Shown piece after piece: positions 35,369 to 42,846 of a stretch of 53,815 nucleotides of DNA. Position numbers and translations under genes: made by a program. The DNA is from Streptomyces sp. ST2-7A (GTDB taxonomy: Bacteria > Actinomycetota > Actinomycetes > Streptomycetales > Streptomycetaceae), in NCBI RefSeq assembly GCF_021390475.1, contig NZ_JAJUWS010000045.1, positions 1-53,815 of the forward strand. The letters run 5' to 3'. A model generated the notes under the pieces. That model saw only the letters and a list, made by a program, of their open reading frames with translations. It was not told the DNA's origin and searched no databases. Every line of letters starts with the position of its first letter. Within the stretch, counting starts at the first letter, position 1.

Positions 35369-35629
35369 ATGGACGCGGAAGAAGCCCGGTACATCGATGC
35401 CGTGCTACGGCGTCTGGGACTGCCCGGAGTGGTGGCGCCCGAAGACCCGGACAACCCTGCCGGACCATGGCGCGTCTACGACCAGGCCGACCCCGACTCC
35501 CGTACGGACATGACGGCTCGCACGCTCGTGAGCGTCACCAAGGCACTCGGGGCGGACGCGTCGCCACCTGCCCCGAAGGCTCAACGAAACGGCCCGAGCC
35601 GGGGCTTCATCATCCCGCCCAACGACTGA
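35369..35629 (+). CDS. Small hypothetical protein
   Basis: An 86-residue protein (MDAEEARYIDAVLRRLGLPG at its start), acidic and helical in the first third, followed by PAGPWRVYDQADPDSRTDMTARTLVSVTKALG. The ribosome binding site GAGGAGAGG lies 8 bases before the ATG. No family is recognised. It follows the GRDP-like gene by 49 bases and is probably co-transcribed. Its 3' end overlaps the truncated VOC frame on the other strand by 20 bases. It is the last island gene before the right-hand repeat. Confidence 0.65.
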   Translation: MDAEEARYIDAVLRRLGLPGVVAPEDPDNPAGPWRVYDQADPDSRTDMTARTLVSVTKALGADASPPAPKAQRNGPSRGFIIPPND

Positions 35630-36059
35630 ACACCCGCAACCCGCCCCGTCCGTGCGCTGCCCACGTGGCGTGCGGGCGGGGCTCTGTTGTGCCCGCTGAG
35701 CTGCCGGTATGCCAGAACTGGCAGTGAGAAGTGTTGGGGTCGGCGAGGATCACCCAGCCCGAGCCATCGGGGTTCCGGTGGTCGGTGACGAAGTCGGCAC
35801 CGAGACCCATCAGCCGTTCCACCTCCTCCTCCCGCGCGGTCTCGGGACGCAGGCACAGATGGATCCGATTCTTGATCGTCTTGGGTCCGGGCACCTGATT
35901 GAAGTACAGCACCGGCCCCTCCGCCAACATCACCCGCGTCTCCGGATCCCCCGGCCGGTCCTCCGGACGCAGCGGACGGCCGGTCACACGGCTCCAGAAC
36001 AGGGCCAATTCATAGGCACCCGCACAATCGATCGCCACGTTCTGCACCATTGAGACCAT
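35610..36059 (-). pseudogene. 3'-truncated VOC gene copy with foreign tail
   Basis: The first 108 residues (ATG 36059 to about 35736) match the intact VOC protein of 31976-32359 with a few changes (A for D in DCAGAYE, G for E in QVPGPK). At ILADP the match stops exactly where the 468-bp repeat ends (35737). The frame then runs 41 unrelated codons to 35610. The lost final 19 residues include the GNEFC strand with the expected metal-ligand Glu, so the product is probably inactive. It may still be transcribed from the duplicated upstream region. It is best treated as a pseudogene created with the island. Confidence 0.88.
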
Positions 36060-36204
36060 GCGCGCGAGCCTCACAGGTCCTCCCGCGGGATGCCACCGGG
36101 TTCCACCTCCTCCTCCCGCGCCCCGCCCCGACTCCCGGGAGTGGTCGCCACGCGCCCCGCCCGGATCGGGTCGGGCGAGAAAGGCGCCCCGGGCCGCCGA
36201 GGGG
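35737..36204. repeat. Right copy of 468-bp direct repeat
   Basis: Same orientation as 32037-32504, offset 3,700 bp. The left boundary cuts the VOC gene after its 108th codon. A 14-bp inverted repeat, TGCCAGAACTGGCA (35710-35723), lies just outside this boundary. Beyond 36204 the DNA continues into the unique sequence upstream of the cyclophilin gene. Confidence 0.95.
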
Positions 36205-36534
36205 ACGGCGAGGGAGGGCCCGGTGCGGGTGGAGGTCTCCGACGGGCGGCCCGATCGGTTGCCCGTCCCCCGGCGTCCCGCCCCGGGGAAAACCGCCGGA
36301 CACGGGGTGGGACTGGTGGCCGCGTTGGCCGCGCGATGGAGGCGTGACGGTGGCGACGGTGGACGGGATGCCGACGAAAACGATCTGGTGCGAATACCGG
36401 CCGGAAAGCGATGGAGATGCGCCCGGAAGCGGGCCGGCACGGGGGTGGCAGGAAGGGACGGGTGGGGCATGATGGGCCCGTTCGGGGACCCGTGCGCGGG
36501 TCCTCCCCCCACTCCGAGAGAAGGGCTGTCCCCC

Positions 36535-37260
36535 GTGATCCGCACGCGTCGCCGTCTGGTTGCCCCGCTGTTGGCCTCGATGCTCTGTCTGGGGCTGGTC
36601 ACCGCCTGCGGTTCGGATGACGGGGAGGGGAACTCCACCGCCGACGGCACCGACACCGGCGCGGAGACGGAAACCGATGACGGGGCCGAGCCGGAGACCG
36701 AGCCCGGCGGTGAGGAGGGCGGTGAGGAGGGCGGACTCACCGGCCCGACCGTCACCGAGACCGCGTCCTCCGCGACGATCCGCACCAGCATGGGTGACAT
36801 CGAGGTCGTGCTCTTCGAGGACGAGGCCCCGGTGACCGTGGCGAACTTCGTCGGCCTGGCCACCGGCACCCAGGAGTGGGACGGCCAGGAGGGGGACGAG
36901 CCGCTGTACGACGGCACGATCTTCCACCGCGTGATCGACGGCTTCATGATCCAGGGTGGCGACCCGCTGGGCAGCGGCATGGGCGGCCCGGGTTACCGGT
37001 TCGAGGACGAGTTCACCGACGAGCTGGTCTTCGACCGCCCCTACCTGCTGGCGATGGCCAACGCCGGTCCGGGCACCAACGGTTCGCAGTTCTTCATCAC
37101 GGTCGAGGAGACCCCGCACCTGAACCAGCTGCACACCATCTTCGGCGAGGTCACCGACCCGGACAGCCAGGCGGTGGTGGACGAGATCGCCGCCACCGAG
37201 ACCGGCCCGAACGACAAGCCGGCAGAGGACGTGGTGATCGAGGGCATCGAGATCAACTGA
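36535..37260 (+). CDS. Cyclophilin-type peptidyl-prolyl isomerase lipoprotein
   Basis: A 241-residue exported protein. The signal peptide RTRRRLVAPLLASMLCLGLVTAC has a lipobox, followed by a long acidic Glu/Asp/Gly/Thr linker (about 28-75). The cyclophilin domain has IRTSMGDIEVVLFEDEAPVTVANFVGLA, GTIFHRVIDGFMIQGGDP with the catalytic Arg and the FxxxxxxF/MIQGGD core, AMANAGPGTNGSQFFIT, and HLNQLHTIFGEV. It should fold or isomerise proline bonds in secreted proteins on the outer face of the membrane. GTG 36535 (GAAGGG about 10 bases upstream) puts a proper signal peptide at the N-terminus. The frame is open much further upstream (to 36058), which I reject. Confidence 0.9.
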   Translation: MIRTRRRLVAPLLASMLCLGLVTACGSDDGEGNSTADGTDTGAETETDDGAEPETEPGGEEGGEEGGLTGPTVTETASSATIRTSMGDIEVVLFEDEAPVTVANFVGLATGTQEWDGQEGDEPLYDGTIFHRVIDGFMIQGGDPLGSGMGGPGYRFEDEFTDELVFDRPYLLAMANAGPGTNGSQFFITVEETPHLNQLHTIFGEVTDPDSQAVVDEIAATETGPNDKPAEDVVIEGIEIN

Positions 37261-37295
37261 TCCCGGTCGCGCTCCCCGGCCCGGGGAGCGGTCGT

Positions 37296-37345
37296 GGACG
37301 GGCCGTCGCGCCACACCCCGACGGGGTGGTCGCGGCGGCCCGTCC
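37296..37345 (+). terminator. Hairpin after the cyclophilin gene
   Basis: Outer arms 37296-37304 and 37337-37345 are perfectly paired. Most of the interior (37305-37320 with 37321-37336) continues the stem with one bulge and a few mismatches. It starts 36 bases after the stop. Confidence 0.7.
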
Positions 37346-37459
37346 GTCGTTCCCGGCGGTACCGGCCAACGCCCCGACCGGTAGGACGAGTCCGATGAAC
37401 GAGAGGGGCTGTGGATAACGGCCGGCGGGTTGTCGGAGCCGGCTCGTAACGTATGGGGC

Positions 37460-37954
37460 GTGGACGAGACGACGGTGATGCCCGGGGCCGACACCGGGAC
37501 GCGGGCGCTGGTGGTGTTGTGCGCGGCGGTGGTGGTGCACGACCGCGCGGCGGGCCGGGTGGTGATGGTGCGGCGCGGGCCGGAGGTGGGGTTCGCGCCC
37601 GGCCTGTGGGACCTGCCGGTGGGCAAGACCGAGCGGGGCGAATCGGTGAGCGCGGCGGCGGTCCGGGAGCTGTGGGAGGAGACCGGCATCCGGGTCGCCG
37701 AGGAGGATCTGCGCCTGGCGCACGTGGTGCACGGGGCCCGGGCGCCGAAGGGTCCGGACGGGTTCGTGACGGTGGTCTTCACCGCCGGGCGCTGGGAGGG
37801 GGAGCCGGTGAACCGCGAGCCGACCAAACACGACCGGGTGGAGTGGGTACCGGTGGGGGCGATACCGGGCGAGGTGGTGTTCTCCACCGATCGGATCCTG
37901 GCCGCCTGCGCGGAGCGGGATCCGGCCGCGGTGTCCCTGCACGGCTGGGGCTGA
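37460..37954 (+). CDS. NUDIX hydrolase
   Basis: A 164-residue protein from GTG 37460. The Nudix box is complete: GKTERGESVSAAAVRELWEETGI (G-x5-E-x7-REL-x-EE-x-G-I), with the Mg-binding Glu pair. It is preceded by VVMVRRGPEVGFAPGLWDLPV and followed by LAHVVHGA and VTVVFTAGRWEGEPVNREPTKHDRVEWVPV. This layout resembles small-substrate Nudix proteins acting on nucleotide sugars or nucleoside diphosphates; the substrate is unknown. The start is uncertain: no strong ribosome binding site precedes 37460, and TTG 37430 or ATG 37478 are alternatives. It stands alone between the cyclophilin terminator and a 292-bp gap. Confidence 0.85.
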   Translation: MDETTVMPGADTGTRALVVLCAAVVVHDRAAGRVVMVRRGPEVGFAPGLWDLPVGKTERGESVSAAAVRELWEETGIRVAEEDLRLAHVVHGARAPKGPDGFVTVVFTAGRWEGEPVNREPTKHDRVEWVPVGAIPGEVVFSTDRILAACAERDPAAVSLHGWG

Positions 37955-38246
37955 GCGGACCGGGCCGTTCCCGGGCGTCCTCGCGCCGCTCGACGGCATT
38001 GGCCGCGGGCCCCGGTTCGCGGCACGCGGCGCGGTGCCCCCGGGCGCGCCGGGTACGGGCCGGGGCGGCGTGTTCGAGTCGGGCAACAAGCGTGCAACAG
38101 CCCCCCACCTCCCGTACCCCCGGAGCCGGGGCCCGGGCCATGGTGGTGCGGAGCGTCCCGTGCGTGCGCGGGGGGACGGCGGCCCCGTCGGGGCCGCCCG
38201 GAGCGACCCGGGGCATCGAGCCCCCGGGACGGAGGGGTTGACGGGG

Positions 38247-39611
38247 ATGACGACATCCGGGCATCAGGAATCGGGGTCGACGGGCTTCGGGCCGCCGACG
38301 GCGCCGGCGTCGCCGTTCGGTCCGCCGCCGGGCGTCTTCGGACCGCCGATCGCGGGGAGCGGGTCGTGGGGGCCGACGGCTCCGCCGCCGGGGATGCCAC
38401 CGGGGGCTGCTCCGGCGGCGGACGCCCCGGGCCTGCGGCGGGCACCGGCGCGGGAGAGCGCCGTGTACGTGGTGAACGGGATCCTGCTCCTGGTCATCGC
38501 CCTGCTCCTCCTCGGGCTGGGGATGTCGGACTTCGCGCGGTCCTCGGCGACGGCCTCGGAGACGGCCCGGATGCTGTGGCAGTACCAGATATGGCCGTTC
38601 CCGATGATGCTGAACGTCCTGCAGTGGATGGGGGCGCTCCTCGCCGTGCCCGTGGGCGTCCTGCTGATGGCGCGGCGACGAGCGGCGAACGGTCCGGCGA
38701 TCGTGCTGGGAGGGCTGCTCGGCTTTTTCTCCCTGCGCCTGGTGGCGGGGCCCTACCTGGCGAGGGCCGGGGGCGTACACCACGACCACTTCTCCGACCC
38801 CGGCCGCTTCGGGCTGCACGTCCTGGTGTTCGGCCTCTGCGTCGCCGTGGTGGCGATCGCCGCAGGCAGGGCGCGTGCCGGGACGGCGAGCGGCAAGGAC
38901 TCGGCGGGCGGCGGATTCGACCCGTACGGGCCCCGCGCGGTTCCGGCGGCCCGGCGGTGGGCCGGTGTCCTCACCGCGCTCCCGGGACTGCTCATGGTGG
39001 GGTGGACCCTGTACCTGCAGTTCAACCGTTACGGGAAGATTCCCGACGTGGGCTGGGGGACCTTCCTGCAGGACCTGTTCGTGCCGGGTTACTTCCCGAT
39101 GAGCAGTGTGCTGAAGGCGGGCATGATGTTCGAGGAGTTCGTGATCTCGGTGGTCCTGGTCGTCCTCGGCACGGTGCTGCTCGCGGGACGGGGTCGGGGT
39201 GCGCCCGGGGCCGTTCCCCCGGCCATGGCACTGCTGGTCGTGAGTCTGGTGCCCGCGCTGGATCATCCGTTCCGGGACAACCGGACGTACGAGTCGCTCA
39301 CGGAGTCCGCCCAGGGGGTGCTGTGGCTGGTGTCCCTGGCCGCGGTGCTGGTGTCGGCGATCGTGGCGACGGTGCTCTGTTGGCGGGTGCTCGCCGCCGG
39401 GCGCCGATCCGGTGGAAGGCGTGACCGGGACGGCGGAGTCGACGGGGACTGGGAAGGTGGCGACCCACAGGGCTCCGGCGGTTCCTCCGGTGTTTCCTCG
39501 GGGGGCGGCTCCTCCTCGGGCGGCTGGGGCTTCTTCGGCGGTGGTTCCGGCGGGGACAGCGGTGGCGGCGACGGTGGTGGGGGCGGTGGCGGTGGCGGTG
39601 GCGGCGATTGA
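38247..39611 (+). CDS. Multi-pass membrane protein with Pro-rich head and Gly-rich tail
   Basis: A 454-residue protein of no recognised family. Residues 1 to about 70 are Pro/Gly-rich (PFGPPPGVFGPP). About eight hydrophobic segments follow, for example VVNGILLLVIALLLLGLGM, MLNVLQWMGALLAVPVGVLLM, AIVLGGLLGFFSLRLVAGPYL, LHVLVFGLCVAVVAIAAG, WAGVLTALPGLLMVGWTLYL, FEEFVISVVLVVLGTVLLAG and VLWLVSLAAVLVSAIVATVL. The last 60 residues are hydrophilic with long Gly/Ser runs ending in eleven consecutive Gly and one Asp. ATG 38247 has GGAGGGG about 8-14 bases upstream. It may be a membrane scaffold or transport-related protein; no catalytic motif is seen. Confidence 0.75.
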   Translation: MTTSGHQESGSTGFGPPTAPASPFGPPPGVFGPPIAGSGSWGPTAPPPGMPPGAAPAADAPGLRRAPARESAVYVVNGILLLVIALLLLGLGMSDFARSSATASETARMLWQYQIWPFPMMLNVLQWMGALLAVPVGVLLMARRRAANGPAIVLGGLLGFFSLRLVAGPYLARAGGVHHDHFSDPGRFGLHVLVFGLCVAVVAIAAGRARAGTASGKDSAGGGFDPYGPRAVPAARRWAGVLTALPGLLMVGWTLYLQFNRYGKIPDVGWGTFLQDLFVPGYFPMSSVLKAGMMFEEFVISVVLVVLGTVLLAGRGRGAPGAVPPAMALLVVSLVPALDHPFRDNRTYESLTESAQGVLWLVSLAAVLVSAIVATVLCWRVLAAGRRSGGRRDRDGGVDGDWEGGDPQGSGGSSGVSSGGGSSSGGWGFFGGGSGGDSGGGDGGGGGGGGGGGD

Positions 39612-39808
39612 CCTCCGGCCCCGGCCCGGGACCGCGTGCGGATGATCGTCGGCCTGCCGGGCCCGGCAGGCATGGCACGGCCGGGCGGCGGGCATTCGGC
39701 CTGCGGAGGGCCGCACCGGGCGGCCCCGGGCCACTCGGGCCGGAAGACACCGGACGGCCCCCGGCCCGATGTCCCCACCACCCGCCGGGGCCCCTCGCCG
39801 GAAGCGGG

Positions 39809-40912
39809 ATGACGACCGTGTCGAGCACACCCCGGGTGGGGAAACGAGGTACGACCACCACCATGACGCAGGGAACCCCGTCCCCACCGCCGCCGGCCCC
39901 GTCGCCGTCCTCACCGTCATCGCCGCGGACGAGGAAGCCCCTACCGGTGCTCGCGCTGAAGTACCACGGTGTGACCATGGGCATCGGAGTGCTCTGCATC
40001 CTGGTCAACGGCCGGGGCGTGGGCCCGTTGTGGATCACCGGGGTCACCCTGCTGATGCTCGGCCTGCTCGGGAACACCGTCCTGTCGATGTACCAGAAGC
40101 CGCGCGGAGACCACCCCCCGGTGCCGACGCGGGTCCCCGTGACCGGTCGCTGGCGCGCGTTGAACGGTCCGGCCGGCAAGGTGCCGAGCCACACGCACCG
40201 TCACGCCCAGACCTACGCCATCGACCTGACCCACCACCCCCGGACCGACGAGGGGGAGGACGCCGCCACTCCCCCGTTCCGCTGGTTCCTCCCGGCCTTC
40301 CGGAGGCCGGAGGAGTACCCGGCGTTCGGTCGGCCGATCCTCGCCCCCGGGGACGGCGTGGTGGTGCGGGCGGTCGACGGGCAGCGCGACCACCTCTCCC
40401 GGACCTCGCTGCCGGGGTTGGGTCTCATGCTCCTGGAGAGTTTCGTGCGCGGCATGGGGCGCTCCCGCCATCTGTTGGGCAACCACGTCGTGCTCGACCT
40501 GGGGAACGGGGTGTACGCGTGCCTGGCGCACCTGCGGCGTGGTTCGCCGCTGCCGGCCCCCGGCGACCGGGTGGAGGCGGGACAACCGATCGCGGAGTGC
40601 GGGAACTCGGGCAACTCCACCGAACCGCACCTGCACGTCCAGCTGATGGACGGTCCGGACCCCGCGACCGCGCGCGGCCTGCCCTTCGAATGGCACTACC
40701 GCGACGACGAGGGGAGGGCCCGGGTCGGGGTGCCCGAGGACCTGACCCACTTCACCCCGGCGGACACCGGGGGACCGGTGGAACAGCGGGAACGCGCGGG
40801 ATCGGCCGCCCCGGACACCGTCGATGGCGGTGTCGACGACGATGCCGGGGGCGGGAGGAGCGGCGCCGGGGCGGGTTCCGACCCGGCCCGGGATTCGGCC
40901 GAGGACTCCTGA
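39809..40912 (+). CDS. M23 (LytM-type) metallopeptidase-like membrane protein
   Basis: A 367-residue protein from ATG 39809. After a Pro/Ser-rich leader, two hydrophobic segments (GVTMGIGVLCILVNGRG; LWITGVTLLMLGLLGNTVLSM, about 60-95) anchor it. The M23 fold follows: HTHRHAQTYAIDL supplies the first His/Asp zinc ligands; FGRPILAPGDGVVVRAVDG, GNHVVLDLGNGVYACLAHLRRGSPLPAPGDRVEAGQPIAECGNSGNSTEPHLHVQLMDG ends in the HLH ligand motif. The acidic Gly/Ala tail is disordered. It may cut peptidoglycan cross-bridges or be a related binding domain. ATG 39864 (MTQGTPS) is an alternative start. It has GGAAGCGGG upstream and follows the membrane protein gene by about 200 bases. Confidence 0.82.
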   Translation: MTTVSSTPRVGKRGTTTTMTQGTPSPPPPAPSPSSPSSPRTRKPLPVLALKYHGVTMGIGVLCILVNGRGVGPLWITGVTLLMLGLLGNTVLSMYQKPRGDHPPVPTRVPVTGRWRALNGPAGKVPSHTHRHAQTYAIDLTHHPRTDEGEDAATPPFRWFLPAFRRPEEYPAFGRPILAPGDGVVVRAVDGQRDHLSRTSLPGLGLMLLESFVRGMGRSRHLLGNHVVLDLGNGVYACLAHLRRGSPLPAPGDRVEAGQPIAECGNSGNSTEPHLHVQLMDGPDPATARGLPFEWHYRDDEGRARVGVPEDLTHFTPADTGGPVEQRERAGSAAPDTVDGGVDDDAGGGRSGAGAGSDPARDSAEDS

Positions 40913-40960
40913 GCCGGGGGCCCGCCCCGTCACCGCCGGGGCGAACCCGACAATGGCGGG

Positions 40961-41962
40961 ATGAACGACGGGCCGGGAGACGGCGGGGAGAGGACGCGCG
41001 GCACGCGGCACGCGGGCATCGGTGACGGCCGTGAGGGCGTGGTCGGACCCGGGGGTCTCCCGGGGCGGGGCGCCACCGAGCTGCTGCGGGACCGCTCGCC
41101 GTCCCCCCTGACCGAGGTGGACGACGAGCGTTTCACCCGCCACGGGGTGCGGCTGCTCCTCAAGCGCGAGGACCTGCTCCACCCGGAGGTGGTCGGCAAC
41201 AAGTGGCGCAAGCTGGTGCCGACCCTGCGGGAGATGGTGGCGACCGGTGACCGCACCCTGCTGACCTTCGGTGGCGCCCACTCCAACCACCTGCGGGCCA
41301 CCGCCGCCGCCGGGCGGCTGCTGGGCCTGTCCACGATCGGCGTGGTGCGCGGGGAGGAGTTGGCCGACCGTCCACCGAACCCGTCCCTGGCGGCCTGCCT
41401 GGCCGATGGGATGCGTCCGCACTTCGTCAGCCGGTCCGACTACCGGCGCCGCGCCGATCCCGCCTTCATCGCCGGGCTGCGGGAGCGGTTCGGACCGTTC
41501 CGTTCGGTGCCGGAGGGCGGGACGAACACGGCGGCGGTGCGCGGTTGCGTCGCGCCCGGTCGGGAACTGGCGGCGGCCGACCCCCGCCCGGACGTGGTGG
41601 CGGTCGCCTGCGGCACCGGCGGGACCCTGGCCGGGCTGGCGGCGGGGCTGGCTCCCGGCATGCGGGCGCTCGGTGTTCCGGTGCTGCGCGGCGGCTTCCA
41701 CGCCGAGGCGGTGCGCGCCCTGCAACAGGAGGCGTTCGGTGGTCCACGCGGACGGTGGACGGTGGACGACCGTTTCCACCACGGCGGCTTCGCACGGGTG
41801 CCGGCGGAGCTGGAGGAGTTCGCGCTCGACTTCGCCGACCGGCACGGGCTGCCGACGGTGGAGCGGGTGTACGTGGCCAAGGTGCTGTGGGCGCTGCGGG
41901 AGCTGGCCGCCGAGAGGGCCTTCCGCCGGGGCACGGTGCTGGCCGCGGTGATCACCGGGTGA
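40961..41962 (+). CDS. PLP-dependent D-cysteine desulfhydrase / ACC deaminase-family enzyme
   Basis: A 333-residue fold-type II PLP enzyme. The PLP Lys lies in HPEVVGNKWRKLVPTL (GNKWRK motif). LLTFGGAHSNHLRATAAAGRLLGL carries the SNH loop of this family; VPEGGTNTAAVRGC and VAVACGTGGTLAGLAAGL form the phosphate-binding glycine-rich loop. It is somewhat shorter than ACC deaminase and has a variable 40-residue leader. Homologues cleave D-cysteine to pyruvate, ammonia and sulfide or open the ACC ring; I cannot decide which. The start ATG 40961 comes after CAATGGCGGG; a later start is possible since conservation begins near TELLRDRSPSPL. It follows the M23 gene by 48 bases. Confidence 0.85.
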   Translation: MNDGPGDGGERTRGTRHAGIGDGREGVVGPGGLPGRGATELLRDRSPSPLTEVDDERFTRHGVRLLLKREDLLHPEVVGNKWRKLVPTLREMVATGDRTLLTFGGAHSNHLRATAAAGRLLGLSTIGVVRGEELADRPPNPSLAACLADGMRPHFVSRSDYRRRADPAFIAGLRERFGPFRSVPEGGTNTAAVRGCVAPGRELAAADPRPDVVAVACGTGGTLAGLAAGLAPGMRALGVPVLRGGFHAEAVRALQQEAFGGPRGRWTVDDRFHHGGFARVPAELEEFALDFADRHGLPTVERVYVAKVLWALRELAAERAFRRGTVLAAVITG

Positions 41963-42370
41963 CCTCCGCCGCCCCGCCCGGGAGTGACGGCGTTCGGGGG
42001 TACGGGGGGCGTCCCGCCGGCGCGGACGGGCGCCCCGGACCCCGGACCCCGGGCGCCTGCGGGCCCGCGGGGCGATGCCGTTCGCCCCTTCGCGACGGTC
42101 CTCCCGGGCCGGTGAACATCGCCGGAACGCCACCGGCCGACCGGCCGATGGGCCGGATACCCTCCGGGGGGCCGAAAAAGTCCAACATCCCCCACTCCGA
42201 TCCGAATTCGTCGCGCCCCGACTGCGACGGCCCGCACCTGCGGGTTTACGATGAGTGATACGGCGACAGTCCCCCGTGCGACGCGATAACGTCACGGGGC
42301 GAGCCCGTGACCATCGGGTCGCGACATTCCGGCAAGGGGTTCACGGGCGACGTTGGGGGACGTCGGCGTC
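41963..42370. promoter_or_regulatory. 408-bp region upstream of the anti-sigma/sigma operon
   Basis: No gene is supported. The first half is GC-rich with short inverted repeats (probable terminator for the desulfhydrase-like gene). The second half (from about 42165) is AT-richer, with GGCCGAAAAAGTCC, ATCCGAATTCG and GGGTTTACGATGAGTGATACGG (about 42241-42262). The last could belong to a stress-sigma promoter, but I cannot match a full SigB-type -35/-10 pair. Ribosome binding sequence GGGGGA lies 10 bases before GTG 42371. Confidence 0.35.
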
Positions 42371-42808
42371 GTGGGAGTCACAGTGGAGGTGAGGGTGTCC
42401 GAGATCCCAGGTGAAGACGGATCGCAGGACTTCGTCGAGGTTCGGCTGCCGGCGGCGGGTGCCTACCTGTCCGTACTGCGGACCGCCACGGCCGGGCTGG
42501 CCGCGCGACTGGACTTCACGCTCGACGAGATCGAGGATCTGCGCATCGCCGTCGACGAAGCCTGCGCGATCCTGCTCCAGCAGGCGACCCCCGGGTCCAC
42601 GCTGGAGTGCCGCTTCACCCTGATCGGGGACGCGTTGCGGGTGACGGTGTCGGCCCCGACCACGGAGGGGCACGCGCCGGAGCGCGACACCTTCGCGTGG
42701 ACGGTGCTGAGCGCGTTGGCCGGCGAGGTGGAGTCGACCGTCGCCGAGGATCGGACGGTCAGCATCAGCCTGCACAAGAAGCGCGGCGCGGCTCCCGGGG
42801 CGCCGTGA
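42371..42808 (+). CDS. RsbW-type anti-sigma factor (serine-protein kinase fold)
   Basis: A 145-residue GHKL ATPase-fold protein: VEVRVSEIPGEDGSQDFVEVRLP, LSVLRTATAGLAARLDFTLDEIEDLRIAVDEACAILLQQA (N-box region), TLECRFTLIGDALRVTVSAP and DTFAWTVLSALAGEVES. It lacks an obvious full kinase G2 box but matches the actinobacterial anti-sigma proteins encoded before sigH (called UshX/PrsH in S. coelicolor, as I recall). It should hold the sigma factor of the next gene inactive until stress. GTG 42371 is chosen over TTG 42353 or GTG 42383 because of spacing from GGGGGA. The gap to sigH is 38 bases; they form an operon. Confidence 0.88.
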   Translation: MGVTVEVRVSEIPGEDGSQDFVEVRLPAAGAYLSVLRTATAGLAARLDFTLDEIEDLRIAVDEACAILLQQATPGSTLECRFTLIGDALRVTVSAPTTEGHAPERDTFAWTVLSALAGEVESTVAEDRTVSISLHKKRGAAPGAP

Positions 42809-42846
42809 GCGGGAGAGTGGGACCGCCACCCGAGGAGGGGGCAGAA

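Noticed and set aside
35710..35723. Short inverted repeat beside the right-hand copy considered as a transposon end
   Set aside because: No matching inverted repeat was found at the left border and no transposase gene is present.
36010..38445. 811-codon minus-strand frame across the repeat, cyclophilin and NUDIX genes
   Set aside because: It crosses several well-supported plus-strand genes and has no coherent protein character.
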